The position numbers were made by a program, and so were the translations under genes. DNA of 32,463 nucleotides from Bacteroidales bacterium (GTDB lineage: Bacteria; Bacteroidota; Bacteroidia; Bacteroidales; UBA932): positions 1-32,463 of the forward strand of contig JAFSJK010000013.1 in assembly GCA_017439305.1 (NCBI GenBank), in the 5' to 3' direction. Numbering within the stretch: position 1 is the first letter of the stretch; each line of letters opens with the position of its first letter. The notes beneath the pieces were generated by a model, which was given only the letters and a program-made list of their open reading frames with translations, ran no database searches and had not been told where the DNA came from. Positions 23,205-30,993 of the stretch are shown piece by piece.

Positions 23205-25094
23205 ATGAAAAAGCATCTTCCTATCCTCCTCTGGACAGTCCTTTGTCTCATTGCGTCCCCGGCCGTCAAGGCCCAGACCTATACCCCGGTACCGGTCCAG
23301 GTATCGCAGGAGAAAGTCCGGCTCAACGGGAAAGTATACTATTCCCATCCGGTTCTGGACCGCCAGACCCTGTTCGGCATCGCCAAGGCTTACGGGGTTA
23401 CCGTGGACGACCTGTACGCCGCCAACCCCGGCCTGAAAGAATCCGGCCTGAAGAAGGATACCATCATCCTCGTACCCACGGCCTCCGGCCAGCAGGAGAC
23501 GGCAACCTCGGAAGCCCCCTCCCGGGAAACCCAGCCGCAGGCTCCCGCGTTCATCCAGCACACGGTCATGTGGTATGAAGACCTTGACGACATCGCCACC
23601 CAGTACGGCGTGACCCCCCAGGAGATCATGGAAGCGAACGGAATGCGCTCCAAGAAAGTGACCAAACGCCAGGTCCTCAAGATCCCGGTCAAGGGGACGG
23701 GAGCCCAACTGGCGCAGGTCCAGGACAAGGCCGCCCCGGTGCGGGAGGAGACCAAACCGGTCGATCCGCCCGTCATCCCCAAGATCGCCGACCCGGTCAT
23801 CGCCGATCCGGACATCACCTCCCCTACCGACTTTACACCGGTGACCGTGGACAAGATCCGCGTGGAAAAGGCCAAGGCGAAGGAAGTCCTTCCTCCGGAC
23901 CTGCCTGAGCTCGCCGATCCGGTCATTGCCGATCCGGAAGTCACCGACCCCGGACAGCTTGTCCCCATCGAAGTGGATCCCATGACCGTAGATCCCGCCA
24001 AAGCCCTGGAGACCGAGGGGACGGAAGAGCCTGCCGAAGGCATCTTCGACTGGTTCAAAGGAAGGGGGACCGTGGAAATGGCCCTGGTCCTTCCGTTCAA
24101 TTCCATCGGTTCCACCAGCGAGACGAACATGGATTTCTACGCCGGTGTCCTGCTGGCCCTGCGCGACCTCGAGGCCGAGGGCATCAAGGGGACCCTCAAC
24201 GTCTATGACCTCCAGGCCGGTGCCCCTTCCGGACTGGAACTCGCAAAGAACGACTTCATCCTGGGACCGATTTCCACGAACGACCTGACCTCCATCCTTG
24301 AGACGACGGGAGGAAAGGTTCCCATCGTCTCTCCGCTCGACCAGCGCGCCGCTTCCCTGGCGAATTCCTACCGCGGATTCATCCAGGCCCCTTCCGCCCT
24401 GGACAACCAGTATACCGAGCTCGCCGCCTGGATCGCCGCCGATACCAAACGGGGCGACAAGGTCATCCTCCTGAGCGAAAAGACCCCCGGCGGCGCCAAT
24501 GCCGCGGCCACGGGCATCCGCAACGCCCTCATCGACCAGGGCGTATCTTTCGAGACCCTGAGCCTTACCCAGGCGGAAGGACGTTCCTCCTCGCACCTGT
24601 CTGCCATGATGGGCAAGACCGGTACGAGCCGGGTGATCGTCGCCTCTGAGCGGGAGGCATTCGTGGTGGATGCCATCCGGAACATCAGCAACCTGCGCGG
24701 ACAGGGCTATAACGCCGTGATGTACGCGCTGTCAAAAGTCCGCACGTTTGACACCGTCGACGGAATGCTCATGCACCAGGACAACCTCCATATTGTCTCC
24801 GCCTATTACATCGACTACGACAATCCCAAGGTGAAAGCCTTCGCCAGTGCCTTCCGGGCCCTGTACAAGGCCGAACCGAGCCAGTTCGCCTTCCAGGGAT
24901 ACGACACCGCCCGCTACTTCGCCACCATGGTCGCCAAATACGGGAACCAGTGGACGAAAGCCCTCCTCCGCGAGGAAGGCCAGGGCCTGCATACCGATTT
25001 CCACTTCGAGCAGACCGCCTATGGAGCATACCGGAACACGGCCATCCGAAGGATCGTCTACAACAAGGATTTCACCACCGAACTTGCCCGCTGA
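23205..25094 (+). CDS. LysM-repeat protein fused to a periplasmic-binding-protein-like (PBP1-fold) domain
   Basis: The product (629 aa from this start; an ATG nine bases upstream is an alternative) has a signal peptide ending ...AVKAQ, two LysM-like domains (about residues 30-105 and 118-165), a Pro/Asp/Val-rich linker (about 170-280) with a 42-residue duplication, and a C-terminal type 1 periplasmic-binding-protein fold (about 288-629). That last domain resembles amino-acid ABC receptors and LpoA. No ABC permease or ATPase gene is nearby, so solute import is doubtful. Wall binding through LysM with a PBP1 domain suggests a sensor or an activator of peptidoglycan synthases; this is inference. 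It ends 1 nt before trxB. Confidence 0.82.
   Translation: MKKHLPILLWTVLCLIASPAVKAQTYTPVPVQVSQEKVRLNGKVYYSHPVLDRQTLFGIAKAYGVTVDDLYAANPGLKESGLKKDTIILVPTASGQQETATSEAPSRETQPQAPAFIQHTVMWYEDLDDIATQYGVTPQEIMEANGMRSKKVTKRQVLKIPVKGTGAQLAQVQDKAAPVREETKPVDPPVIPKIADPVIADPDITSPTDFTPVTVDKIRVEKAKAKEVLPPDLPELADPVIADPEVTDPGQLVPIEVDPMTVDPAKALETEGTEEPAEGIFDWFKGRGTVEMALVLPFNSIGSTSETNMDFYAGVLLALRDLEAEGIKGTLNVYDLQAGAPSGLELAKNDFILGPISTNDLTSILETTGGKVPIVSPLDQRAASLANSYRGFIQAPSALDNQYTELAAWIAADTKRGDKVILLSEKTPGGANAAATGIRNALIDQGVSFETLSLTQAEGRSSSHLSAMMGKTGTSRVIVASEREAFVVDAIRNISNLRGQGYNAVMYALSKVRTFDTVDGMLMHQDNLHIVSAYYIDYDNPKVKAFASAFRALYKAEPSQFAFQGYDTARYFATMVAKYGNQWTKALLREEGQGLHTDFHFEQTAYGAYRNTAIRRIVYNKDFTTELAR
23787..24000 (+). 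repeat. Two tandem 126-bp coding repeats in the LysM-PBP1 linker
   Basis: The peptide ADPVIADP occurs at 23787 and again at 23913, each followed by a similar stretch (DITSPTDFTPVTVDKIRV... and EVTDPGQLVPIEVDPMTV...). The copies are 42 codons apart and have diverged at the DNA level, so the duplication is old. The unit is Pro/Asp-rich and probably forms an extended spacer across the wall. Confidence 0.7.
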
Positions 25095-25095
25095 C

Positions 25096-26019
25096 ATGGA
25101 ACAGATCCGTTGCCTTATCCTCGGCGGAGGCCCTGCCGGCTTCACTGCCGCCATTTACGCTTCCCGCGCGAACCTATCTCCCGTCCTTTATGAAGGTCTC
25201 CAGCCGGGCGGCCAGCTCACCACGACGACCATCGTCGAGAACTTTCCCGGTTTTCCGGGTGGCGTGGACGCCAACACCCTGATGGAGCAGATGCGGGAAC
25301 AGGCCCGGAGTTTCGGAGCCGATATCCGGAGCGGCGTCGCGACAGCCGTAGACCTGTCCTCCCGTCCTTTCAAGGTAACCATTGACGGGGAGAAAGAGCT
25401 TTCCGCGGACGCCCTGATCATCGCCACCGGCGCCACCGCCAAGTACCTGGGCCTTCCCTCCGAGGAGAAATACAAAGGTTCCGGCGTCTCTGCCTGTGCG
25501 ACCTGCGACGGCTTCTTTTTCCGGAAACGGACCGTCGCTGTCGTGGGCGGCGGGGATACCGCCTGTGAAGAAGCGCTGTATCTGGCTTCCCTCGCCAAGA
25601 AAGTGTACATGATCGTTCGCAGGGATGTCTTCCGGGCCTCCAACGCCATGCAGAAGAAGGTCTTTGCGACGGAGAACATCGAGGTCCTCTGGAACTGCCA
25701 GACGCAGGAAGTGCTTGGAGACGGCTTCGGCGTCACCGGCGCCCGCCTCGTGCGGAAGGATGGCACTATATTTGACATCGATATCGACGGCTTCTTCCTC
25801 GCCATCGGCCACCATCCCAATTCGGAGCTGTTCTCCCCCTGGGTGGAGACCGACCCGGCCGGATACATCGTCACCGAAGGAAAATCCTCCCGTACGCGCG
25901 TGGAGGGCGTCTTTGCGGCCGGCGATGTCCAGGACCCCACCTACAGGCAGGCCGTCACGGCCGCCGCTTCGGGGTGCGCCGCGGCCCGGGATGCGGAGAA
26001 GTTCCTGCTAGAGATTTGA
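25096..26019 (+). CDS. trxB: Thioredoxin reductase
   Basis: TrxB passes electrons from NADPH through FAD to a redox-active disulfide and on to thioredoxin. The 307-aa product has the FAD-binding GGGPAGFTAAIYASRA (10-25), PGGQLTTTT, the redox centre CATC (134-137), the NADPH-binding GGGDTACEEALYL and the C-terminal GVFAAGDVQDPTYRQAVTAAASGC. All active-site features are intact. The open frame extends into the previous gene, but the start at 25096 matches homologues and lies 1 nt after the upstream stop. bamD follows 11 nt later. Confidence 0.96.
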   Translation: MEQIRCLILGGGPAGFTAAIYASRANLSPVLYEGLQPGGQLTTTTIVENFPGFPGGVDANTLMEQMREQARSFGADIRSGVATAVDLSSRPFKVTIDGEKELSADALIIATGATAKYLGLPSEEKYKGSGVSACATCDGFFFRKRTVAVVGGGDTACEEALYLASLAKKVYMIVRRDVFRASNAMQKKVFATENIEVLWNCQTQEVLGDGFGVTGARLVRKDGTIFDIDIDGFFLAIGHHPNSELFSPWVETDPAGYIVTEGKSSRTRVEGVFAAGDVQDPTYRQAVTAAASGCAAARDAEKFLLEI

Positions 26020-26030
26020 AACAACGGAAC

Positions 26031-26918
26031 ATGAAGATGAAACTCAGAACCATCGCCATCACCCTCGCCGCCCTGGCGTCGCTCGTTTCCTGCAAGTCGG
26101 AGTTCGAGACCCTGCTTGCCTCCAATGACGTGGACGCCAAATACAAGGCGGCGATGGAACTGTTCAACAACAAGAAATACCTCAAGGCCGCCCAGCTTTT
26201 CGAATCGATGGCCGTCCTGACGAACGGAACCGAGCGCGACGACACCGTCCAGTACTACTGGGGCCTGTCCAACTACCGCTACAAGGACTATTATACGGCT
26301 GAATCCAACTTCGCGAAATTCATCACGAACTTCCCGCGGAGCCCCTTCACGCCCGACGCCCGTTTCCTGCGGCTTGACTGCATGTACCGGGCGACCTACC
26401 GCTGGGAACTGGACCAGGTTCCCACCAAGAACTGCCTCGCCGCCATCCTCCAGTTCGAGCGGGAGTATCCGGAGGAGACCGAGCACATCGCTGCCTGCGA
26501 GCGGATGCGGGCCGACCTGTCCGACCGGCTGGACCGGAAAGCGTTTGAGAACGCCCGGCTCTACTACAAGATGGAAGACTATCTCGCCTCCCGGGTCGCC
26601 CTGCGGAACGTCCTGAAGGACAATGCCGAAAATGTCTACCGCGAGGATGTCCTGTATTATACCGCGATGTCTTCCTACCACTATGCCCGGCTGAGCATTC
26701 CCGCCCGGCAGAAAGAGCGTTACCTGACTTTCGTGGATGACTATCTCAACTTCATCGGCGAGTTTCCCGAGTCCAAATACCGCCGCGAACTGGATGTGAT
26801 GTACCGCCGTTCCCAGCGGGCACTCGGCAAATACGAGGGATCCGACGAGGAACTCGAGCTCAAGGCGAAGGATTTCGAGAAAGAGCGCAAGCTCCTGGAA
26901 AAGGAGTCTGGAAAATAA
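26031..26918 (+). CDS. bamD: Outer-membrane assembly lipoprotein BamD
   Basis: BamD is the essential TPR lipoprotein of the BAM complex. The 295-aa product has a lipoprotein signal (MKMKLRTIAITLAALASLVSC, cysteine 21), then TPR-like repeats: YKAAMELFNNKKYLKAAQLFES, YYWGLSNYRYKDYYTAESNFAKF and KAFENARLYYKMEDYLASRVAL. The C-terminal segment is charged and probably helical. Frame evidence supports the start at 26031. Together with bamA and two Skp-like proteins in this window it forms the outer-membrane biogenesis set. It precedes the omega-like gene. Confidence 0.92.
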   Translation: MKMKLRTIAITLAALASLVSCKSEFETLLASNDVDAKYKAAMELFNNKKYLKAAQLFESMAVLTNGTERDDTVQYYWGLSNYRYKDYYTAESNFAKFITNFPRSPFTPDARFLRLDCMYRATYRWELDQVPTKNCLAAILQFEREYPEETEHIAACERMRADLSDRLDRKAFENARLYYKMEDYLASRVALRNVLKDNAENVYREDVLYYTAMSSYHYARLSIPARQKERYLTFVDDYLNFIGEFPESKYRRELDVMYRRSQRALGKYEGSDEELELKAKDFEKERKLLEKESGK

Positions 26919-26970
26919 TTGAAACCTCCGCCGGAAATGCCCGGTACTATTATATGGAACTATAAATTTT

Positions 26971-27327
26971 ATGAACGATATGGACGCCAACAGCAAGAAG
27001 AAGATTTCCAACAACACCATCACCCGCGACATCAAGAACCTCGCCGCCCCGACCGGCAATATCTACGAATCCGTCGTGGTCCTGTACAAGCGGGCCAACC
27101 AGATCGCAGCCGCCGAGAAGAAGGAGCTCACCAAGAAACTTGAGGACTTCCGCAACGACCGCGACACGATGGACGAAGTGTTCGAGAACAAGGAGCAGAT
27201 CGAGATATCCAAATACTATGAGCGTCAGCCGAAACCGGACCTGGTGGCCATCGCCGAATTCGAGAACGGCGAACTGTACTACCGCAAGGCCCAGAGCGGC
27301 AACCCGATCGATATCAACGGCGAGTAA
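26971..27327 (+). CDS. RNA polymerase omega/Rpb6-like subunit (Bacteroidota type)
   Basis: The 118-aa product matches the small Rpb6-like omega family of Bacteroidota: NTITRDIKNLAAPTGNIYESVVVLYKRANQIAA (about 15-47) followed by EVFENKEQIEISKYYERQPKP. Omega helps assemble RNA polymerase by binding the beta-prime subunit. The alternative start MDANSKKK at 26980 fits relatives slightly better than 26971. Position right after bamD is characteristic of the phylum. Its stop overlaps the recN start by 1 nt (TAATG). The name rpoZ would be reasonable, but the protein is divergent from the proteobacterial form. Confidence 0.85.
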   Translation: MNDMDANSKKKISNNTITRDIKNLAAPTGNIYESVVVLYKRANQIAAAEKKELTKKLEDFRNDRDTMDEVFENKEQIEISKYYERQPKPDLVAIAEFENGELYYRKAQSGNPIDINGE

Positions 27328-28985
27328 TGCTCCGCGCCCTCCACGTCGAAAATTACGTACTGATCGACTCTCTGGAAATTGATTTTCCGGAGGGTCTCGT
27401 CATTATAACCGGACAGACCGGAGCGGGAAAATCCATCCTGCTCGGGGCCCTGGGCCTGGCGCTCGGCGGGAAGGCGGATGCCTCCCTGGTCGGCGGCCAT
27501 GGGGAAACCTGCGTCGTGGAGGCGGAGTTTACCCTCGGGCACGATGAGGCCCTGCACCGGCATCTTTCCGACAACGACCTGGAGGATACGGACACCCTGA
27601 CCATCCGCCGCGTGGTGAACCGGTCGGGGCGTTCGCGCAGTTTCGTCAACGACGAACCCGTCCCCCTGCCCTTCCTGCAGGAACTTTCCGGACGGCTCAT
27701 CGACATCCACTCCCAGCACCAGACGCTCCGGCTCGGAGATCCCGCCTTCCGGCTGGAACTCCTGGACCACTACGCCGGCAACGGTGCGCGGCTGTCCGCC
27801 TGCCAGGCAGCCTGGAAGGTTCTCCAGGAGAACCGGAAGGAGCTTGCCGAGGTATGCAGCCGGATTGACCGCCTGGCCGCCGAGAAGGACTACAATGAGG
27901 CCCGGTTCACCAAACTGGACAATGCCCGGCTCCGGGACGGAGAGATCGAGGAACTGGAAACTGAACAAAAGCAGCTCGCCCATGCGGAAGAGCTGAAAGA
28001 ATTCCTGACGGCTGCCGAAGAGGTCCTCACCCCGGGAGACGACCGGGAAGCGCCGATGACCGCCCGCCTCAAGGAGGCGGAAAAACAGGTCGAAAAGGCC
28101 GCCCGGCACATCCCTTCCCTGGAATCCCTGTGCCAAAGGCTGGAATCGGTCCGGGTGGAACTGGAGGACATCACCGATGAACTCCAGGGAGCCAACGCCC
28201 GCGTGGAGATATCCCCCGAACGCCTGGAGAAGGTGGAGGACCGGATGTCCCTCCTGTATGACCTGATGAACCAATACGGGGTCCAGACGGTGGCTGAACT
28301 CATCGGAATCCGGGACCGTCTGGCCGATGCCCTGTTCGACTCCACGGCCCTTCTGGACCGGAAAGCCGAGTTGGAAAAAGCCGTGTCCGCGGCGGAGTCC
28401 GCCTATGGACAGGCCGCCGGTGCCCTGCATGAAGCGCGCCTCCGGGCGACCGAAGGTTTTGCCGCCGCCATCTCGGAATCGCTGGCTTTCCTGGAGCTTG
28501 AACAAGCCGTCTTCCAGGTCGACCTGGCCGAAGCCCCGGAAGGGCCCTCCGGCCATGACACCGTCCGCTTCCTGTTTTCCTCCACGGGCAAGGCGCCTCA
28601 GGACCTCTCCAAGGTCGCGTCCGGTGGCGAATTGTCCCGTATCATGCTCAGCCTCAAGGCGATGATGGCCCGCTATACGGCCATGCCCACCCTGTTCTTC
28701 GACGAAATCGACACCGGGGTATCCGGCAGCGCCGCCGACCGGATGGGTTCGATGATCTGCCGGATGGGAGCGGACATGCAAGTGTTCGCCATCACCCATC
28801 TCCCGCAGGTCGCCGCCAAGGGCCAGGCCCACTACCTGGTGAGCAAGCAGGACGGGACGACATCCATCCGGCACCTGGACGCCCAAGAACGCGTGCAGGA
28901 GATTGCACGGCTTCTCAGCGGCTCGGTCGTTACCGATGCCGCCGTCGCCAACGCAGAGGCCCTGCTGGGCGTTTCACTCTTCTGA
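27327..28985 (+). CDS. recN: DNA repair ATPase RecN
   Basis: RecN is an SMC-like ATPase that acts early in double-strand-break repair. The 552-aa product has a Walker A motif GQTGAGKS (29-36), the ABC-type signature KVASGGELSRIMLSLK and a Walker B TLFFDEIDTGVSG near the C-terminus. A coiled-coil-rich middle (about 150-390) separates them. Length is normal. It overlaps the omega-like gene by 1 nt and is the last gene of the rightward run before the fur promoter. Confidence 0.95.
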   Translation: MLRALHVENYVLIDSLEIDFPEGLVIITGQTGAGKSILLGALGLALGGKADASLVGGHGETCVVEAEFTLGHDEALHRHLSDNDLEDTDTLTIRRVVNRSGRSRSFVNDEPVPLPFLQELSGRLIDIHSQHQTLRLGDPAFRLELLDHYAGNGARLSACQAAWKVLQENRKELAEVCSRIDRLAAEKDYNEARFTKLDNARLRDGEIEELETEQKQLAHAEELKEFLTAAEEVLTPGDDREAPMTARLKEAEKQVEKAARHIPSLESLCQRLESVRVELEDITDELQGANARVEISPERLEKVEDRMSLLYDLMNQYGVQTVAELIGIRDRLADALFDSTALLDRKAELEKAVSAAESAYGQAAGALHEARLRATEGFAAAISESLAFLELEQAVFQVDLAEAPEGPSGHDTVRFLFSSTGKAPQDLSKVASGGELSRIMLSLKAMMARYTAMPTLFFDEIDTGVSGSAADRMGSMICRMGADMQVFAITHLPQVAAKGQAHYLVSKQDGTTSIRHLDAQERVQEIARLLSGSVVTDAAVANAEALLGVSLF

Positions 28986-28987
28986 TT

Positions 28988-29017
28988 TTGAATCATTCAA
29001 TTTTAATCCTATCTTTG
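28988..29017 (+). promoter_or_regulatory. Promoter of the Fur-family gene
   Basis: TTG (28988-28990, within TTTTG), a 19-nt spacer and TATCTTTG (29010-29017) match the Bacteroidota consensus. The ATG at 29023 lies 5 nt past the -7 box, so the transcript is predicted to be essentially leaderless. Confidence 0.8.
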
Positions 29018-29022
29018 CATCC

Positions 29023-29481
29023 ATGGCAACGCAAAGCAATTCTCCCGTACCGACCCTGGACGAGTTCCGCACCCGTCTCAAGCGCCACGGCCTCAAGGCG
29101 ACCCGCCAGCGGCTGGAGGTGCACGGGGCGATGATGACGCTGGGACACGCCTCGGCCGACATGGTGACCGAAGAAATCCAGCGCCGGGCCACCGTGAAGG
29201 TGACCGTGGCGTCGGTCTACAACATCTTGTCGCAGCTGGCGGACCTGAGGATCTACTCCCGCCGGCTCAGCAACAACAACAAGATGTACTTCGACATCAA
29301 TAACTTCCGGCATATCCACCTGTACGACAAGGAGAACCACTACTACCGCGACGTTTTCGACGAGGAACTGATGGAACTGGTCCAATCCCACCTGAAAAGA
29401 CGCAAGTTCCGCGGATTCACGGTCGAGGACATCGACATCCAGCTCATCGCCCGTCCCACCCGGAAATCCAAGGCCGTATGA
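29023..29481 (+). CDS. Fur-family metalloregulator without cysteines
   Basis: The 152-aa product has the Fur winged-helix domain: FRTRLKRHGLKATRQRLEVHGAM, the recognition-helix segment VTVASVYNILSQLADL, and the following wing. The dimerisation half contains RHIHLYDKENHYYRDVFDEEL, where His, Asp and Glu side chains could bind a metal. There is no cysteine anywhere, so the CxxC structural zinc site of many Fur/PerR proteins is absent. It could be a peroxide, iron or manganese sensor; the metal is not readable. The stop overlaps the next gene by 4 nt, so a NigD-like lipoprotein is co-expressed. Confidence 0.88.
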   Translation: MATQSNSPVPTLDEFRTRLKRHGLKATRQRLEVHGAMMTLGHASADMVTEEIQRRATVKVTVASVYNILSQLADLRIYSRRLSNNNKMYFDINNFRHIHLYDKENHYYRDVFDEELMELVQSHLKRRKFRGFTVEDIDIQLIARPTRKSKAV

Positions 29482-30161
29482 GAAAGTTCCTCCTTCCTTT
29501 CCTGGTCAGCCTCCTTGCGCTGGCCGGCTGCAACAAGCAGGAACCGCCTGTCTTCTCCGGTTTCGAAGCCGGAACCATGGCCGGCGGCGTCTTCACCTCC
29601 GACAGCGGAACAAAGATGTATGTGACTGAAAACGGGCAGAATTTCGACATCAGCCGCTCCCGCCGGGTAATCGTCCAGTACGAGACCCTGTCGGTATCCG
29701 ATCCGGACCGCATCGAGATCAGCATCCAGGGACTCCTGGATGCCTTCATCCGCGATCCGTACGCGGTCGACGCCCTGTCAGACCAGCCAGAAGGCAGCCC
29801 GATCGAAGTGACGGACGCCTGGTTCAGCGGAGGATTCCTGAACCTCCTCGTCTCCGCCGAAGGCAAGGATTACGGCAAGCACCGGTGCTCGGCCACCTAC
29901 CTGGTGGACAAGGACAAGATCGTCATCCGGCTCCTGCATCATGATTCTGAAGACGTTACGGATTCCATGATCAACGCCTTCCTGTCCATTCCGATGGAAG
30001 AACCGGCCTTGTCCTATGACCAATACGCCCAATCCATCGGCAAAAAGGACGGTCTCTATCCGGCCCCCGTCCTCTTCCAATGGACGGCCCGCACCCTGGA
30101 AGGCGGTCCCCTGAACCTCTACGAACGGGAAGGCTCCTACATGCCTCCGTCCGCAAAGTGA
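29478..30161 (+). CDS. Putative NigD-like lipoprotein
   Basis: The 227-aa product has a lipoprotein signal (MRKFLLPFLVSLLALAGC, cysteine 18), then a beta-rich N-terminal part (TMAGGVFTSDSGTKMYVTENG...RVIVQYETLSV) and a C-terminal beta-rich part (IEVTDAWFSGGFLNLLVSAEG... YLVDKDKIVIRLLHH). This two-part plan resembles NigD-like proteins of Bacteroidota, but the match is by memory and moderate. Function is unknown. It overlaps the Fur-family gene by 4 nt, so it may be part of that regulator's response or simply read through from its promoter. Confidence 0.6.
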   Translation: MRKFLLPFLVSLLALAGCNKQEPPVFSGFEAGTMAGGVFTSDSGTKMYVTENGQNFDISRSRRVIVQYETLSVSDPDRIEISIQGLLDAFIRDPYAVDALSDQPEGSPIEVTDAWFSGGFLNLLVSAEGKDYGKHRCSATYLVDKDKIVIRLLHHDSEDVTDSMINAFLSIPMEEPALSYDQYAQSIGKKDGLYPAPVLFQWTARTLEGGPLNLYEREGSYMPPSAK

Positions 30162-30189
30162 TTTTTTGACGGTTTTTTCCGGCTAACCC

Positions 30190-30219
30190 TTGCAGGGAAC
30201 GATTTTTTTCGTACCTTTG
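30190..30219 (+). promoter_or_regulatory. Promoter of tRNA-His
   Basis: TTG (30190-30192), a 19-nt spacer and TACCTTTG (30212-30219) match the consensus; transcription should begin only a few nucleotides before the mature tRNA 5' end at 30232. Confidence 0.8.
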
Positions 30220-30231
30220 CAGTCCTTACAT

Positions 30232-30305
30232 GGTGGATGTAGTTCAGCTGGTAGAGCATCGGATTGTGGTTCCGAGTGTCGTGGGTTCGAGCCCCATCAT
30301 CCACC
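30232..30305 (+). tRNA. tRNA-His (anticodon GTG)
   Basis: A full cloverleaf is visible: acceptor GTGGATG/CATCCAC, anticodon stem TCGGA/TCCGA with loop TTGTGGT (anticodon GTG), and T loop TTCGAGC. An extra G at 30232 faces C at 30305, the G-1:C73 pair that identifies histidine tRNAs. The genome continues CCT, so the CCA end is not encoded, unlike tRNA-Glu in this window. Confidence 0.96.
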
Positions 30306-30311
30306 CCTGCT

Positions 30312-30347
30312 GCAGCTCTCGGAGGAATCCGGGAGTTGCTTTGTTTT
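30312..30347 (+). terminator. Intrinsic terminator of tRNA-His
   Basis: GCAGCTCTCGG (30312-30322), loop AGGAAT and CCGGGAGTTGC (30329-30339) form an 11-bp stem with two G-U pairs, followed by TTTGTTTT. It starts 6 nt after the tRNA. Confidence 0.82.
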
Positions 30348-30365
30348 ATAAATTCCGTATCTTTG
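30336..30365 (+). promoter_or_regulatory. Promoter of the FMN oxidoreductase/esterase pair
   Basis: TTG (30336-30338), a 19-nt spacer and TATCTTTG (30358-30365) match the consensus. The -33 element overlaps the terminator stem of tRNA-His. The start codon at 30413 lies about 40 nt after the expected start site. Confidence 0.7.
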
Positions 30366-30412
30366 TAAGAATCAACAAAGATTTGAAACCACGAAAAAGA
30401 TAACAGGTTGCC

Positions 30413-30991
30413 ATGAAGAAACTGGTCGTTATCGATGCATGCATCCGGGGAGAGGAATCCCGGACAAGAAGGCTTGCGGAGCCCATCATCGCCTCGCTGT
30501 CAAAGAGATATGAAATCAAGCGGTATGATTTGACGGAGATGGCCATCGAGCCGCTGACGTCCCGGACGTACGCTGACCGCGCCGCCGGCATCGTGCCGGA
30601 ATGGGCCGCCGAGGCCGCCCGGACCATCGCCGAAGCGGACCGGATCCTCATCGCCGCCCCTTTCTGGGACATGAGTTTCCCGGCCGTGGTGAAGGTGTTC
30701 TTCGAGCACGTCTCCCTGTTTGACATAACCTTTACGGACAACGGACGCTCCTGCGTGGGCCTGTGCAAATGTGAGAAAGTGATGCTCGTAACCACCCGAG
30801 GGATGAACATCCCGACGGGAGATGCCCGCGAGCAGGCCACGTCCTATCTGCAAGCCCTGTCCCGCCTCTGGGACCTGGGAACGGTCCTCACCGTCGCGGC
30901 TTGGAACCTGGATTACAGCACCCCGGAGGAACTGGAAGAAAAGATCGAGAACGCGACCCGGTTCGGCCTGAGGCTGGCTGAAAGCTTCTGA
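30413..30991 (+). CDS. NAD(P)H-dependent FMN oxidoreductase of the flavodoxin-like (AzoR/Flavodoxin_2) type
   Basis: The 192-aa product has a flavodoxin-like fold: first strand and phosphate loop KKLVVIDACIRGEESRTRRL, then ADRILIAAPFWDMSFPAVVKVFFEHV, the typical FMN-edge segment of AzoR-like enzymes, and VMLVTTRGMNIPTG. Such enzymes reduce quinones, azo dyes or nitro compounds with NAD(P)H in the cytoplasm; the physiological substrate is unclear. It is separated by only 2 nt from the following esterase gene, which suggests a joint function or regulation. Confidence 0.85.
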   Translation: MKKLVVIDACIRGEESRTRRLAEPIIASLSKRYEIKRYDLTEMAIEPLTSRTYADRAAGIVPEWAAEAARTIAEADRILIAAPFWDMSFPAVVKVFFEHVSLFDITFTDNGRSCVGLCKCEKVMLVTTRGMNIPTGDAREQATSYLQALSRLWDLGTVLTVAAWNLDYSTPEELEEKIENATRFGLRLAESF

Positions 30992-30993
30992 CC

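Noticed and set aside
23787-24000. Repeats in the LysM-PBP1 gene as a CRISPR-like array
   Set aside because: Only two diverged copies, in frame within a coding sequence, and no cas genes.
22032-24596. An 854-codon minus-strand open frame opposite the glycosyltransferase and LysM-PBP1 genes
   Set aside because: It is a mirror of two recognised genes, with no start context, promoter or domain.
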